A DNA stretch of 40,656 bases from Anaerolineales bacterium (GCA_020343875.1 CP070811.1:3998193-4038848), one strand, 5' to 3'; positions 7,884 to 17,269 are shown, counted from the first letter of the stretch. Notes: generated by a model not told the origin, from the letters alone. Numbers and translations: made by a program.

Positions 7884-7897
7884 GGGGGGGGGGGGGG
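7884..7897. repeat. Fourteen-base G homopolymer
   Basis: An uninterrupted run of 14 G lies between the divergent promoters of the Rrf2 and aminotransferase genes. Tracts of this length are prone to slippage in cells and to length errors in sequencing. Confidence 0.9.
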
Positions 7898-7969
7898 ATT
7901 CCTCCCCGTATCTGCCCTGGTTTGTCCCGATTTCCCCAAAATCCGGGGCGTACCCTTTTCCGTGAGGAA

Positions 7970-7999
7970 TTGTGCAAATTGGTCAAGTTGCGATATAAT
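7970..7999 (+). promoter_or_regulatory. Candidate promoter for the aminotransferase-hydantoinase genes
   Basis: A consensus TATAAT sits at 7994-7999, with a weak TTGTGC (7970-7975) 18 bases upstream. The transcript would start about 80 bases before the aminotransferase start codon. Confidence 0.55.
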
Positions 8000-8085
8000 C
8001 GGTGTCTGAATGGACTCAGCAGCACACCATGATCAGGCTGCTCAACAACCCCAAGCATCAAGCCCCGAGAATGAGGTGGAGTGTC

Positions 8086-9279
8086 ATGATCAAGCTCAGT
8101 CAGAACACCCAACGCATTGGAGAGTCCGCTACCATGGCCATCAGTGCCCGGGCCAAGGCAATGAAGAAGGCTGGTCAGGACGTGATCGCTCTGGCTGCTG
8201 GTGAGCCCGACTTCGATACCCCGGCCCATATTGTGGCAGCGGCCAAGCAAGCCCTCGACCAAGGCTTTACCCGTTACACACCGGCGTCTGGCATGCCCGA
8301 ACTACGTGCGGCGTGGGCCGAGCAGGTTGGGAGACGGCGCGGGGTAGCCTATCAGCCTAATCAATTGATGGTGACCGCAGGCGGCAAGCAGTCTCTATTC
8401 AATATTGTTTATGCCCTGGCAGACCCGGGTGACGAAGTCATCGTGCCCGCCCCTTACTGGGTCAGTCACCCTGAGCAGGTGCGGGCCATCGGGGCTGTCC
8501 CCGTCATCCTGGAGACTAGTTCGGACCGGGATTTCAAGATTAGCCCGCAGCAGTTGCGTGAGGCCATCACAGACCGCACCCGTTTGCTCATCCTCAACTC
8601 ACCATCCAATCCGACTGGTTCTGTGTACACTCAGGATGAGCTGAAGGGGCTGGCCGATGTGCTGGTAGAGAAGCAAGTGCCTGTCCTGTCGGATGAAGTA
8701 TACGATGAACTGGTATATGGTGGAGAGTTCACCAGCATCGCCTCGCTAGGGAAAGAGATTTATGATTTGACCATTGTTAGCGGCGCTGTGTCCAAGACCT
8801 ACGCTATGACCGGTTGGCGCATCGGCTACGCTGCTGGCCCCGTCGAGGTCATTGCTGCTGCCGGGCGGCTGCAGAGCCATTCGACCAGCGGCCCCAACTC
8901 GGTGGCACAAAAGGCGGCCTTGGCTGCTATCACTGGTGACCAGAGCATGGTTGAGGTGATGCGCCAGGAATTTGACCGGCGGCGCCAAACCATGATCCAA
9001 CGCCTACGGGCGATGCCTGACATTATATGCCCTGAGCCGCATGGCGCCTTCTATGCCTTCCCTCGCGTTTCAGCCTACTATGGCCGTCGCTGTGGCGACC
9101 AGGTGGTGGATGGGTCTATGGCCTTCTCTAGTTTGCTCCTAGAGCATGAGAAGGTGGCTACCATCCCTGGCCTGGCCTTTGGCGACGACGCCCACGTGCG
9201 GCTTTCATACGCCACTGGCATGGCCCAGATCGAAGAGGCGATGGATCGCATAGAGCGATTTCTGAATCGCCTTGTATAA
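8086..9279 (+). CDS. Class I/II PLP-dependent aminotransferase (aspartate aminotransferase-like)
   Basis: At 397 aa this is a fold-type I aminotransferase of the aspartate aminotransferase Ib-like group. Visible landmarks: AAGEPDFDTP (37-46), TAGGKQS (98-104), NSPSNPTG (171-178), and the PLP lysine K237 in SGAVSKTYAMTGWRIGY. The start at 8086 has GAGGTGGA upstream; an earlier in-frame GTG at 8002 would add residues unlike the family. The next gene, a hydantoinase, begins 5 bases after the stop, so the two are translationally linked. The amino donor and acceptor cannot be read from sequence alone. Confidence 0.92.
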   Translation: MIKLSQNTQRIGESATMAISARAKAMKKAGQDVIALAAGEPDFDTPAHIVAAAKQALDQGFTRYTPASGMPELRAAWAEQVGRRRGVAYQPNQLMVTAGGKQSLFNIVYALADPGDEVIVPAPYWVSHPEQVRAIGAVPVILETSSDRDFKISPQQLREAITDRTRLLILNSPSNPTGSVYTQDELKGLADVLVEKQVPVLSDEVYDELVYGGEFTSIASLGKEIYDLTIVSGAVSKTYAMTGWRIGYAAGPVEVIAAAGRLQSHSTSGPNSVAQKAALAAITGDQSMVEVMRQEFDRRRQTMIQRLRAMPDIICPEPHGAFYAFPRVSAYYGRRCGDQVVDGSMAFSSLLLEHEKVATIPGLAFGDDAHVRLSYATGMAQIEEAMDRIERFLNRLV

Positions 9280-9284
9280 AGCAA

Positions 9285-10757
9285 ATGGCAGCAGTCACTC
9301 TGCTTATTCAGAACGGCACTTTGATCACAGCCGGGGATACCTACCAAGCCGACCTTGCCATTGCGGGCGAGAAGATTGTCGCCTTAGGGCAGAATCTCAG
9401 CCAGCAAGAACCAGGAGGTGTTGCCGAAATCCTGGACGCCAGTGGTCTATTGGTTATCCCCGGTGGGATTGATCCCCATGTCCACTTGCAATATCCCCAG
9501 GGCCCCAATCGCGTCGTCTCGAGCGACGATTGGTTCACCGGAACCGTCGCCGCTGCTTGTGGCGGTACCACCACTGTAATTGATTTTGTCGAGGCTGGTC
9601 CCGGGGAAACCTGGATGGATGCCTTTGAATCCCGGCTGGGTGAGTCTGAATACCAAGCAGTAATTGACTATGGTTTTCATATGAGCTTCAACCGCGCCGA
9701 CGAGCGCAGCTTGGCCGAAGCGCGGAGCGTCATTGAGGCTGGAATGCCTAGCTTCAAAATCTACATGGCCTATGACAACATTCGCCTGACGGACGCCGAG
9801 ATGCTGATAGCGTTGGAGACCCTGAAGGAGCACGGAGGTCTGCCCATTGTTCATGCCGAGAATCACGATGTCATCAAACACTTGGTAGGGCGCCATCGAG
9901 CGAAGGGACACGTCGAGCCGCGCTGGCACCCGCACACCCGCCCGGCGGCCGGTGAGGCTGAAGCCACGCAGCGCGCATTGGCGTTAGCAGAGATTGTGGA
10001 TTCGCCTATGCACTTGGTCCACGTGAGTGCGGCCGGGGGACTGGATGCCATCCGGCGCTGCCGTGAGCGAGGCCAGCCTGTCACCGGCGAAGTGTGTACC
10101 CAGCATCTGCTTCTCACCGATGCGTTGTGCGCGAGTCCTGGTTTTGAGCCTGCCAAGTATATTATGGCGCCCCCCCTCCGAACCAACGCCGATACCGAGG
10201 CGATGTGGGGAGGGCTGGAAAATGGAAACCTGGATTTCGTCGTCACCGACCATTGTCCCTTTACTTTGGCCCAAAAACGGGGTGAACGGCGTACTCCCGA
10301 GTTCCGTCGCTTGCCCGAGGGCACCGTCGCTACACCCCCTGAAGAACCTTGGTCCGATGGTGTTCCTCCTTTCAACCAGATTCCAGGTGGCGCGCCAGGT
10401 GTTGAAACACGAGTGCCATTGCTGCATCACTTCGGTGTGAACCAGGGGCGGCTGTCGCTCAACCAGTTTGTTTATCACACCAGTACCGCCGCTGCCAAAC
10501 TCTTCGGGCTTTACCCCCGGAAAGGGACCATCGCCCCCGGGTCTGATGCTGACCTGGTGCTTTTTGACCCCAACTGCGAAGTTACGATCAGCGCCGATGC
10601 CTTGCATCAGAACTGCGACTACACTCCCTACCAAGGGATGCAAGTGAGGGGCTGGCCGAGGAGCGTGCTCAGCCGTGGGGAGGTGATTGTGCGCGATGGG
10701 GAATTTGTAGGGCCCGAGGGGCGAGGACGGTACTTGAAACGGGGCTTCTATGCATAA
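9285..10757 (+). CDS. Dihydropyrimidinase / D-hydantoinase
   Basis: The 490-residue amidohydrolase opens cyclic amides such as dihydropyrimidines or 5-substituted hydantoins. The binuclear metal ligands are visible: H65 and H67 in DPHVHL, the carbamylated lysine K158 in SFKIYMAYDN, H190 in IVHAENHD, H246 in HLVHVSAAGG and D322 in VVTDHCPF. Length and residue order fit hydantoinase rather than dihydroorotase or allantoinase. It directly follows the aminotransferase; together they might degrade reduced pyrimidines, where a beta-ureido acid is later converted to a beta-amino acid and transaminated. A beta-ureidopropionase gene, needed for that route, is not in the window. Confidence 0.9.
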   Translation: MAAVTLLIQNGTLITAGDTYQADLAIAGEKIVALGQNLSQQEPGGVAEILDASGLLVIPGGIDPHVHLQYPQGPNRVVSSDDWFTGTVAAACGGTTTVIDFVEAGPGETWMDAFESRLGESEYQAVIDYGFHMSFNRADERSLAEARSVIEAGMPSFKIYMAYDNIRLTDAEMLIALETLKEHGGLPIVHAENHDVIKHLVGRHRAKGHVEPRWHPHTRPAAGEAEATQRALALAEIVDSPMHLVHVSAAGGLDAIRRCRERGQPVTGEVCTQHLLLTDALCASPGFEPAKYIMAPPLRTNADTEAMWGGLENGNLDFVVTDHCPFTLAQKRGERRTPEFRRLPEGTVATPPEEPWSDGVPPFNQIPGGAPGVETRVPLLHHFGVNQGRLSLNQFVYHTSTAAAKLFGLYPRKGTIAPGSDADLVLFDPNCEVTISADALHQNCDYTPYQGMQVRGWPRSVLSRGEVIVRDGEFVGPEGRGRYLKRGFYA

Positions 10758-10857
10758 GCGGCGCACTCTACCCAAGCAGTTCTTGGCCTAGCATCACCTG
10801 GAGAGGAAAATTGCTGGATTTATGCCAATATCATCATAGAGGAGAGACCACTCAAAG

Positions 10858-13101
10858 ATGAGTATATCTAAAGAAACTGCTTTGCGTTATCATGAAGAGG
10901 GGCGCCCGGGTAAAATTGAGGTCGTCCCTACCAAACCCACCAGCAGCCAGCTTGATCTGTCGCTGGCTTATACCCCGGGTGTGGCCGTTCCAGTCCTCAA
11001 GATTTCAGAGAACCCGGATGACGCTTATCGCTACACAGCCAAGAACAACCTGGTAGCGGTAGTCTCCAACGGCACCGCTATTTTAGGCCTGGGTGACCAT
11101 GGGCCACTGGCTTCCAAGCCAGTGATGGAGGGCAAAGGTGTCCTCTTTAAGCGCTTTGCTGACATAGACGTGTTCGACATCGAAGTAGATGCTACCGACC
11201 CGGAAGAGATCATCAATGTGGTACGTGCCATCGCGCCTACTTTCGGCGGCATCAACCTGGAAGACATCAAGGCCCCCGAGTGCTTCGTTATCGAAGAACG
11301 ACTTAAGCACATGCTTGACATTCCCGTCTTCCATGACGATCAGCACGGCACGGCTATCATTGCCACTGCTGGCCTGATCAATGCGCTGGAGATTGTGGAC
11401 AAGAAGATCGACCAAGTCCAAATCGTCGTCAACGGCGCTGGGGCATCCGCCATAGCCTGCTCTGAGATGTTCATCCTGGCCGGTGCCCGGCGTGAGAATA
11501 TTACGATGCTCGACTCACGAGGTGTCATTTACGTTGGACGCCAAGAAGGTATGAATGACTACAAAGCCCGCTTTGCCCGGGAGACTGGGGATCGTACCCT
11601 GCAAGATGCTATGCAGGGGGCCGACGTCTTTGTTGGGCTGTCGGTGGCCGATGTAGTAACACAAGATATGGTTCGCTCGATGGCCAAACAACCTATCATC
11701 TTTGCCATGGCTAATCCTGACCCGGAGATTGGATACGAACTGGCCAAAGAGGCCCGTCCCGACGCCATCGTTGCCACCGGGCGTAGTGACTATCCTAACC
11801 AGGTGAACAACGTGCTGGGGTTCCCCTTTATCTTTCGGGGCGCTTTAGACGTACAGGCTTGCCAGATCAACGAAGAGATGAAACTGGCCGCCGCCCATGC
11901 CCTGGCTGGCCTGGCTCGCGAAGACGTGCCTGACTCGGTGCTCCGCGCCTATGGTCTGGAGTCGCTTAAATTCGGGCCCGATTACATCATCCCCAAGCCT
12001 TTCGACCCGCGCGTGCTGCTGTGGGAAGCGCCGGCCGTAGCCGAAGCAGCCATGAAGACCGGGGTCACCCGCCGCCAGATTGACCTGGAGGTGTACCGGG
12101 AGCAGCTGGAAGCACGCCTGGGCAAGGGCTGGGAACTGATGCGTCTTATCATCAACAAAGCCTGCAGCGACCCTAAACGTGTTGTCTTTGGTGAAGGTGA
12201 AGAGCCCGGGATTATTCGAGCGGCGGCAGCAATCACGGAACAGGGGATCGGTCACCCGATTTTGCTCGGCCGCCCAGAGATTGTAGTCCAGAAGGTGCAA
12301 GACCTGGGGCTCGCCTTTGAGCCGACGGTCATTGAGCCTCAATTCAGCGCGCAATACGAAGCCTATTGCCACACCTTCTTCGAGATGCGCCAGCGCAAGG
12401 GGATCACCTGGTCTCGAGCCAGAGCCTTGATGCGGCGGCGCAGCTACTTTGGGCCCATGATGGTGCAGACGGGAGATGCGGACGCCTACGTGTCTGGCCT
12501 GACCCACAATTATCCGGAGATCATCCGACCGGCGCTGCAAATTGTGGGCACGGCTCCAGGCGTGTTCAAGGCGGCTGGTATGTATATTATGCTCGCTCGC
12601 GATAAAGTCTACTTCTTCTCTGATGCCACTGTCAACATCGACCCCAGCGCTGAGGACCTGGCTGAAATCGCCTGCTTGGCTGCTGACGCCGCCTGCCGCT
12701 TTGACGTCCAGCCTCGCATCGCTATGCTGAGCTTTTCAAATTTTGGCAGTACGCGCCATCCTTTTGCTGAGAAGGTGCGGCATGCCGTCGAGATTGTGCG
12801 TGAGCGCCGGCCCGACCTGGCAGTCGATGGCGAGATGATGGCCGATACTGCCGTCGTGCCCGAGATCATGGAGAACCTGTACCCCTTCAGCCAGGTACGC
12901 GATGCGAACGTGCTCATCTTCCCCAATCTGGAGTCTGCTAATGTCGCCTACAAGCTTTTGCAACGTCTAGGCGACGCGGAAGCCATCGGGCCTGTATTGT
13001 TGGGTATGGGCAAAGCTGTCCACGTTCTCCAGCGTGGGGATGAAGTGCGCGACATCGTCAATATTGCCGCTCTGGCTGTGGTGGATGCCCAGGAGAGATG
13101 A
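10858..13101 (+). CDS. maeB: NADP-dependent malic enzyme with C-terminal phosphotransacetylase-like domain (MaeB type)
   Basis: Malic enzyme decarboxylates malate to pyruvate. At 747 residues this has the MaeB layout: N-terminal malic domain, NAD(P)-binding domain and, from about residue 430, a phosphotransacetylase-like domain that in known homologues senses acetyl-CoA but is not catalytic. The proton-donor tyrosine is Y38 in SLAYTPGV and the lysine is K93 in VMEGKG; the metal-binding acidic pair is in HDDQHGTA, and VVNGAGASA marks the nucleotide site. GGAGAG lies about a dozen bases upstream of 10858. Citrate synthase is the next gene on the same strand, linking malate, pyruvate and acetyl-CoA use. 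Confidence 0.93.
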   Translation: MSISKETALRYHEEGRPGKIEVVPTKPTSSQLDLSLAYTPGVAVPVLKISENPDDAYRYTAKNNLVAVVSNGTAILGLGDHGPLASKPVMEGKGVLFKRFADIDVFDIEVDATDPEEIINVVRAIAPTFGGINLEDIKAPECFVIEERLKHMLDIPVFHDDQHGTAIIATAGLINALEIVDKKIDQVQIVVNGAGASAIACSEMFILAGARRENITMLDSRGVIYVGRQEGMNDYKARFARETGDRTLQDAMQGADVFVGLSVADVVTQDMVRSMAKQPIIFAMANPDPEIGYELAKEARPDAIVATGRSDYPNQVNNVLGFPFIFRGALDVQACQINEEMKLAAAHALAGLAREDVPDSVLRAYGLESLKFGPDYIIPKPFDPRVLLWEAPAVAEAAMKTGVTRRQIDLEVYREQLEARLGKGWELMRLIINKACSDPKRVVFGEGEEPGIIRAAAAITEQGIGHPILLGRPEIVVQKVQDLGLAFEPTVIEPQFSAQYEAYCHTFFEMRQRKGITWSRARALMRRRSYFGPMMVQTGDADAYVSGLTHNYPEIIRPALQIVGTAPGVFKAAGMYIMLARDKVYFFSDATVNIDPSAEDLAEIACLAADAACRFDVQPRIAMLSFSNFGSTRHPFAEKVRHAVEIVRERRPDLAVDGEMMADTAVVPEIMENLYPFSQVRDANVLIFPNLESANVAYKLLQRLGDAEAIGPVLLGMGKAVHVLQRGDEVRDIVNIAALAVVDAQER

Positions 13102-13346
13102 GGGCTTGTAGGGTTCCCAGGTGAAAGCCATGCACCAAGCTTGTGAGCGATGGCATGGCAGTATATGGGATTGTGAGTGTTAGAATCGATAGCCTTTCGG
13201 CACCCATTGATATGGTCAGCATTACGCTAAGGGTTTGTCTATAAGCTGCCTTCGGGCAAAGCTGGCAAGATGCATGGGTGGAGCGGAATGTAACTAAGAA
13301 AGGTGGGGGCTTTTGCCCTAAGTATGATATAAGGAGTGCTTGAAAA
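13102..13346 (+). other. Intergenic region between malic enzyme and citrate synthase
   Basis: No gene is supported. A 7-bp inverted repeat, GCCATGC (13127-13133) and GCATGGC (13153-13159), could be a weak terminator without a T run. A small GGGC-TTTT-GCCC hairpin lies near 13308-13319. AAGGAG at 13331-13336 is the probable ribosome-binding site of citrate synthase, 10 bases before its start codon. Confidence 0.4.
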
Positions 13347-14486
13347 ATGGCAGAAGTTAAATCAGGGTTAGAAGGTGTAGTCGTCGCCCAAAGCAAAATG
13401 AGCAAGGTGCTGGGCGATGTAGGGCGGTTGATTTATTCGGGCTACGATATCCACGATCTGGCCGACCATGATACCTGTTTTGAGGAAGTGGCTTACATGC
13501 TTTGGTATTGCTGCCTGCCTACTCAGGAGGAACTGGATGGCTTCCAACGCGATATGATCAGCCGACGGGGTATCTCCTTCCAGGTAATGGATTTGCTTCG
13601 CACTACGCCTGAAGGGGCCCACCCGATGGCAGTATTACGCACGGCTGTCTCAGGATTGGCCTTAAACGACCCCGAGGCCGACGACATCTCCCACGAGAGT
13701 AATCTGCGCAAGGCGGCCGACTTGGCGGCTAAGATACCCACCATCATCGCCGCCATTGACCGGAATCGGAAAGGACTGGAGCCCTTGGGTCCTCGTAATG
13801 ACTTGAACCATGCGGCCAACTTTCTGTATATGCTTCATGGTCGTGAGCCAAGCGAGACCGAGGCGCGTGCCATCAATCTCTACCTGGTCTTGTTGGCTGA
13901 TCACGGCTTCAATGCCTCGACCTTCTCAGCTCGGGTGACCGCTGCCACTCAGTCGGATATGTATTCGGCCGTGACCAGCGCCATCGGAACCCTCAAGGGG
14001 CCAGCCCACGGCGGCGCTACTGAGGCGGCTATGGAGCAATTGGTTGCAATTGGGGATGTTGAGAATGTGGACGCATGGTTCCAGAACGCCCGCGCTCAGG
14101 GACGTCGCGTCATGGGTATGGGACATCGCGTCTATAAGGTGGAAGATCCCCGCGCCCGCCACCTGCGCAATATGGCAGCCGAGTTGGCCGAACAGGGCGA
14201 CCCCAAGTGGTTCCAAATCGCTGAGAGATTGGAACACGTGGCCCTCCGAGATCCGTATTTCATGGAGCGGAGCCTGTACCCCAACGTGGACTTCTATTCA
14301 CCTCCCGTTCTCAATGCGCTGGGCATTGAGACTGATCTGTTCACCACCATCTTCGCTATGGCCCGCGTCGTGGGCTGGACGGGTCACTTGCTGGAGCAAT
14401 ACGCCGACAATCGGCTCATTCGGCCTCGCGCCGAATATATCGGCCCCATGGATTTAAAATGGGTGCCGATTGGCGAGCGGAAGTAA
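13347..14486 (+). CDS. gltA: Citrate synthase (short, type II-like hexamer-independent form)
   Basis: This joins acetyl-CoA and oxaloacetate to give citrate. The 379-residue length fits the short dimeric citrate synthases of Gram-positive and thermophilic bacteria. Active-site segments are present: FNASTFSARVTAAT, GPAHGGATEAAM (catalytic His), MGMGHRVYKVEDPRA (second His region) and FYSPPVLNALGI (catalytic Asp is expected in this region; here the segment is VDFYSP). The C-terminal Arg region is RLIRPRAEYIGP. A 2-methylcitrate synthase activity cannot be excluded by sequence reading, but no prp genes are nearby. A very strong terminator follows. Confidence 0.92.
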   Translation: MAEVKSGLEGVVVAQSKMSKVLGDVGRLIYSGYDIHDLADHDTCFEEVAYMLWYCCLPTQEELDGFQRDMISRRGISFQVMDLLRTTPEGAHPMAVLRTAVSGLALNDPEADDISHESNLRKAADLAAKIPTIIAAIDRNRKGLEPLGPRNDLNHAANFLYMLHGREPSETEARAINLYLVLLADHGFNASTFSARVTAATQSDMYSAVTSAIGTLKGPAHGGATEAAMEQLVAIGDVENVDAWFQNARAQGRRVMGMGHRVYKVEDPRARHLRNMAAELAEQGDPKWFQIAERLEHVALRDPYFMERSLYPNVDFYSPPVLNALGIETDLFTTIFAMARVVGWTGHLLEQYADNRLIRPRAEYIGPMDLKWVPIGERK

Positions 14487-14500
14487 GATAACTCAGCTGC

Positions 14501-14547
14501 AAAAGGCCGGCCCTGGCGGGGGTAATACCGCCAGGGCCGGCCTTTTT
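14501..14547. terminator. Strong bidirectional terminator
   Basis: A 19-bp perfect stem (14501-14519 with 14528-14546) with an 8-base loop is flanked by A on the left and T on the right, so it can work on both strands. It lies between citrate synthase and the converging FAD oxidoreductase. Confidence 0.92.
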
Positions 14548-14714
14548 GGATTCAACTCAACTAGCCAAAGCCAAGGGTAACCCGCACAGTGGACGAGGTA
14601 TACCGAGTTGATCTCACCTCGGCATCAGAACCACGGGGCGTATGGGAACGCCCCTACTCAATGTCGCACCTGGCAGGTCAGCTTTCCAAAGCTGGCTTAC
14701 TGCCGGGCTCATCG
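14548..14714. other. Intergenic region between convergent genes
   Basis: No gene is supported. A 7-bp stem, GGGGCGT (14635-14641) with ACGCCCC (14648-14654), may help end the minus-strand FAD oxidoreductase transcript, but no T run follows it. Confidence 0.35.
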
Positions 14715-15920
14715 TCAAGATTCTCCGCGGGCGATATCCTTTCCGCTCGCCAGATCAGATTGAGCGCCAGGAACAAGATTGAATCGATCGGGCCGAATCT
14801 CGCCTATGAAAGGAGGCAATTCGGCGCCCATGATCCAATCAGTGATCAGGCGACCACTAATGGGCGCCAGGCAGATACCCGCCCCTTCGTGACCGGCGGC
14901 CAGGTAAAAGCCGGGCGCTGCCTCCACAGGGCCGATGAGCGGCAGGTGGTCCGGACTCCAGGGACGTAGGCCAGCATAGCTGCGAATCACCCCTACCCTC
15001 GCCAGCGAGGGTAGAAAACGAACGGCTCGGGTGGCAATCGCTCGCATCACTTCGGCCGATGCAGAGCGGCCAAAGCCGACAAATTGCCGGCTGCTACCCA
15101 ATAAGAGTGTCCCTCCGGCCGTCATCTCAGCCACCAACGCCACCTGTAAGTCCTCCGAGGCCGACTGTACGGTGGTTGCGTAAGCGCCTTCTAGCAGCGG
15201 ATGATGGATCAGCCCTGGCGTTTTGGCGGTGACCAGGATGTGCCCCTTGCGTGGCCGAATTGGGGTTTCGATGCCCACCAGCCGCGCCACCTGGTTGCTC
15301 CAAGCGCCAGCCGCGCAGACGATTCGTTCAGTTGCAATTTCGCCACTCTGGGTGACGACCTTGCTGACTCCAGCCTGCCCATTGCCCTTGCGCTGGATGG
15401 CAATGACTCGGGCATGGGTATGTAAGGTCAGTCCACGGGCCTGGGCGGCCGATAGCAGGGCCAACGTAGCTCGCCGGGGGTCAACCTGGGCGTCGTCAGG
15501 GAAGAAGGCACCTCCTGCCAGGTCTGGAGCCAGGTTGGGTTCTAGCCGTCTGAGATCTGTGCCGTCCAGCACCGAGGCCCGAATACCAGCAGCGTCCATC
15601 GTCTCTACGCTGGCTCTCCCCGCAGGCATTCCGTCCTCGTTTTCGATCAGCAAAATGCCGCCTGTGCGAGCGTACTCAAACTCATGATCGAGGGTCTGGG
15701 CCAGCTCGGCCCACAGAGCGGCGCTGGCCTGACCCAGTCTCAGCGCTGTGCCACTCTTGTCCCAGAGTAATATCAGGCCATCGCAGGCGCGGGAGGTGCC
15801 GCTGGCAGGAAAATATCGCTCTACCAGATGGACGTCTAGACCAGCGGCGCATAGGTAATAGGCGCAGGCTGCGCCTACAATCCCACCGCCAATAACAACC
15901 ACGTCGGCCTTGGGGGTCAT
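14715..15920 (-). CDS. DAO-family FAD-dependent oxidoreductase
   Basis: The 401-residue protein belongs to the glycine oxidase / D-amino acid oxidase / D-hydroxyproline dehydrogenase family. The FAD motif GGGIVGAACAYYL lies at about residues 11-23, followed by VHLVERYFPASGTSRA; GLRPWSPDHLPLIGP and AAGHEGAGICLAP near the end are the usual second FAD-binding segment. Its ATG overlaps by four bases (ATGA) the stop of an upstream frame that encodes part of a BFD-like [2Fe-2S] protein. That pairing is typical of multi-subunit amino-acid dehydrogenases such as D-hydroxyproline or opine dehydrogenases. The third component, an NAD/FAD disulfide-reductase-like subunit, is missing here. The substrate cannot be stated. 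Confidence 0.88.
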   Translation of the reverse strand: MTPKADVVVIGGGIVGAACAYYLCAAGLDVHLVERYFPASGTSRACDGLILLWDKSGTALRLGQASAALWAELAQTLDHEFEYARTGGILLIENEDGMPAGRASVETMDAAGIRASVLDGTDLRRLEPNLAPDLAGGAFFPDDAQVDPRRATLALLSAAQARGLTLHTHARVIAIQRKGNGQAGVSKVVTQSGEIATERIVCAAGAWSNQVARLVGIETPIRPRKGHILVTAKTPGLIHHPLLEGAYATTVQSASEDLQVALVAEMTAGGTLLLGSSRQFVGFGRSASAEVMRAIATRAVRFLPSLARVGVIRSYAGLRPWSPDHLPLIGPVEAAPGFYLAAGHEGAGICLAPISGRLITDWIMGAELPPFIGEIRPDRFNLVPGAQSDLASGKDIARGES

Positions 15921-16238
15921 TGCCTTCTCTCCTGCACCTGATCGCCCAGCGGCGTCGGATTAAGCGAGGAGCAAACGCGGAAGAAACCGGTCTCTGCTAT
16001 CAGATGGTCTGTCTCTCGTCTCATGAGACGGGCCGTCAGTGGGCCGCAGGTCCGCCCCTGGTGGGGGCCTTGCCCTACCAGGGGCTTGGTCTTCAGTGCG
16101 TCCAGCTTAACCGCTCCTCCCGCCACGTGCGCCCGAGCCTCGCCGGCCGATGCTTCCTCACAGCGGCAGACAAGCGTATCGCTGGTGGCAAAATCGAGCC
16201 CGCCTTCATCAGGAAGACGGGCTGTGTTGGACTAGCAT
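15917..16238 (-). pseudogene. BFD-like [2Fe-2S] small protein, apparently frameshifted, one cysteine replaced
   Basis: Read on the minus strand, the open frame from 16231 to 15917 encodes TLVCRCEEASAGEA, then LDALKTK and GPHQGRTCGP, clearly the [2Fe-2S]-binding domain found beside DAO-type dehydrogenases. A TAG at 16234-16232 precedes it and no ATG, GTG or TTG lies between that stop and the CRC motif. An ATG at 16238-16236 is in another frame and would need one base skipped before the GATGAA at about 16210 to join the domain. In addition, the usual GxCQGRxC motif reads GPHQGRTC, so the third cluster cysteine is histidine. The C-terminus overlaps the DAO start by ATGA, as in intact pairs. Either a decayed gene, a base error in the assembly, or an unusual start. 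Confidence 0.6.
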
Positions 16239-16267
16239 GAAAGATGGCAGATGGTGAAAGTACCCAG

Positions 16268-17269
16268 CTATTTCCTGCGCTCTAACACAAACCAGGCGAT
16301 GCCCTCCAGCGCATCACGCGCGGCAGAAGGCGGGAAGGTTTGTAGCGCGTCACAGGCTTGCTGGCAGTAGTGCTGTGCTTTTTGCTGTGACTGCTCGATG
16401 CCGATGGAACGCTGAACCCAGGCTAGCAGCTCTTCCACCTCTGCCAGGGTCGCTCCATCGTCGATGCGGTCAATGGTGGTCCGCAAGGTGGGGGACATAC
16501 CATCGGCAGCGGCATAGATGAGCGGTAGGGTGATCTGTCGACGTCGCAGGTCGCCGCCCACCGGCTTGCCGATCACTGTCGGATCGCCTACATAGTCCAG
16601 CAGATCGTCGGTGATCTGAAAGGCCATGCCCACGTTATGACCGTAGCGCCCCAAAGCCTCTATCTCCACCTCCGACGCTCCGCTGATAACGCCTGCTGCC
16701 TTCAGACCCTCTTCGAACAATACGGCTGTTTTACCCCCTATCTTAAAGAAGTAAGCCTCTAATGCCTGGTCGAGAGGACTCACATTCTGAACCAGACTGA
16801 TCTCCCCTTCGCAAATCCGCACCGCCGCTCGCCCCAGGCAGTCCAGCACGCGGATGTCGCCGCTGCGAGCGATAGCTGTCGCCGACAGCGCAAAGAGATA
16901 ATCGCCACCCACCAAGGCAGCGTCACGGAACCACTTGGTGTGAACGGTCGTTAGCCCACGCCGCCGGGGCGACTGGTCGATCAGGTCATCGTGGACCAGG
17001 CTGGCGGCGTGTATCAGCTCTACGGCTGAAGCAACGGCTACTGCCTTGGATGGGTCATAGCGATTCAGCTTGGCGGCCAGCAACACCAGCATCGCGCGCA
17101 ATCGTTTGCCTCCTGCCGATATGACGTGCCGGGCTGGTTCAGATACAGTCAAGACTGGCGAGCTGGCCAAGTTTTTCATATAGCCATCAACCCGCTCCAT
17201 CTCATCCTGCAATTCGAGACGGGCAATAACCTCGTTTAGACTTACACTTCGAACTGACACAACAGGCAT
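16268..17269 (-). CDS. Long-chain trans-polyprenyl diphosphate synthase
   Basis: The enzyme extends allylic diphosphates with isopentenyl diphosphate, typically to make the menaquinone side chain. At 333 residues it has GGKRLRAML (53-61), the first aspartate-rich motif DDLID (94-98), GGDYLFALS, and the second aspartate-rich motif in QITDDLLDYVGD. The residue five places before the first motif is A89, small rather than aromatic, which by the known rule favours long products (C35-C50) over farnesyl or geranylgeranyl diphosphate. It could use isoprenoid precursors made by the UbiD/AcnX genes at 3193-6249. A single-subunit (homomeric) type is likely. Confidence 0.9.
   Translation of the reverse strand: MPVVSVRSVSLNEVIARLELQDEMERVDGYMKNLASSPVLTVSEPARHVISAGGKRLRAMLVLLAAKLNRYDPSKAVAVASAVELIHAASLVHDDLIDQSPRRRGLTTVHTKWFRDAALVGGDYLFALSATAIARSGDIRVLDCLGRAAVRICEGEISLVQNVSPLDQALEAYFFKIGGKTAVLFEEGLKAAGVISGASEVEIEALGRYGHNVGMAFQITDDLLDYVGDPTVIGKPVGGDLRRRQITLPLIYAAADGMSPTLRTTIDRIDDGATLAEVEELLAWVQRSIGIEQSQQKAQHYCQQACDALQTFPPSAARDALEGIAWFVLERRK

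Noticed and set aside
14589..14969. Plus-strand 126-codon frame overlapping the end of the FAD oxidoreductase
   Set aside because: Overlaps the supported minus-strand oxidoreductase gene and has no recognisable motif.
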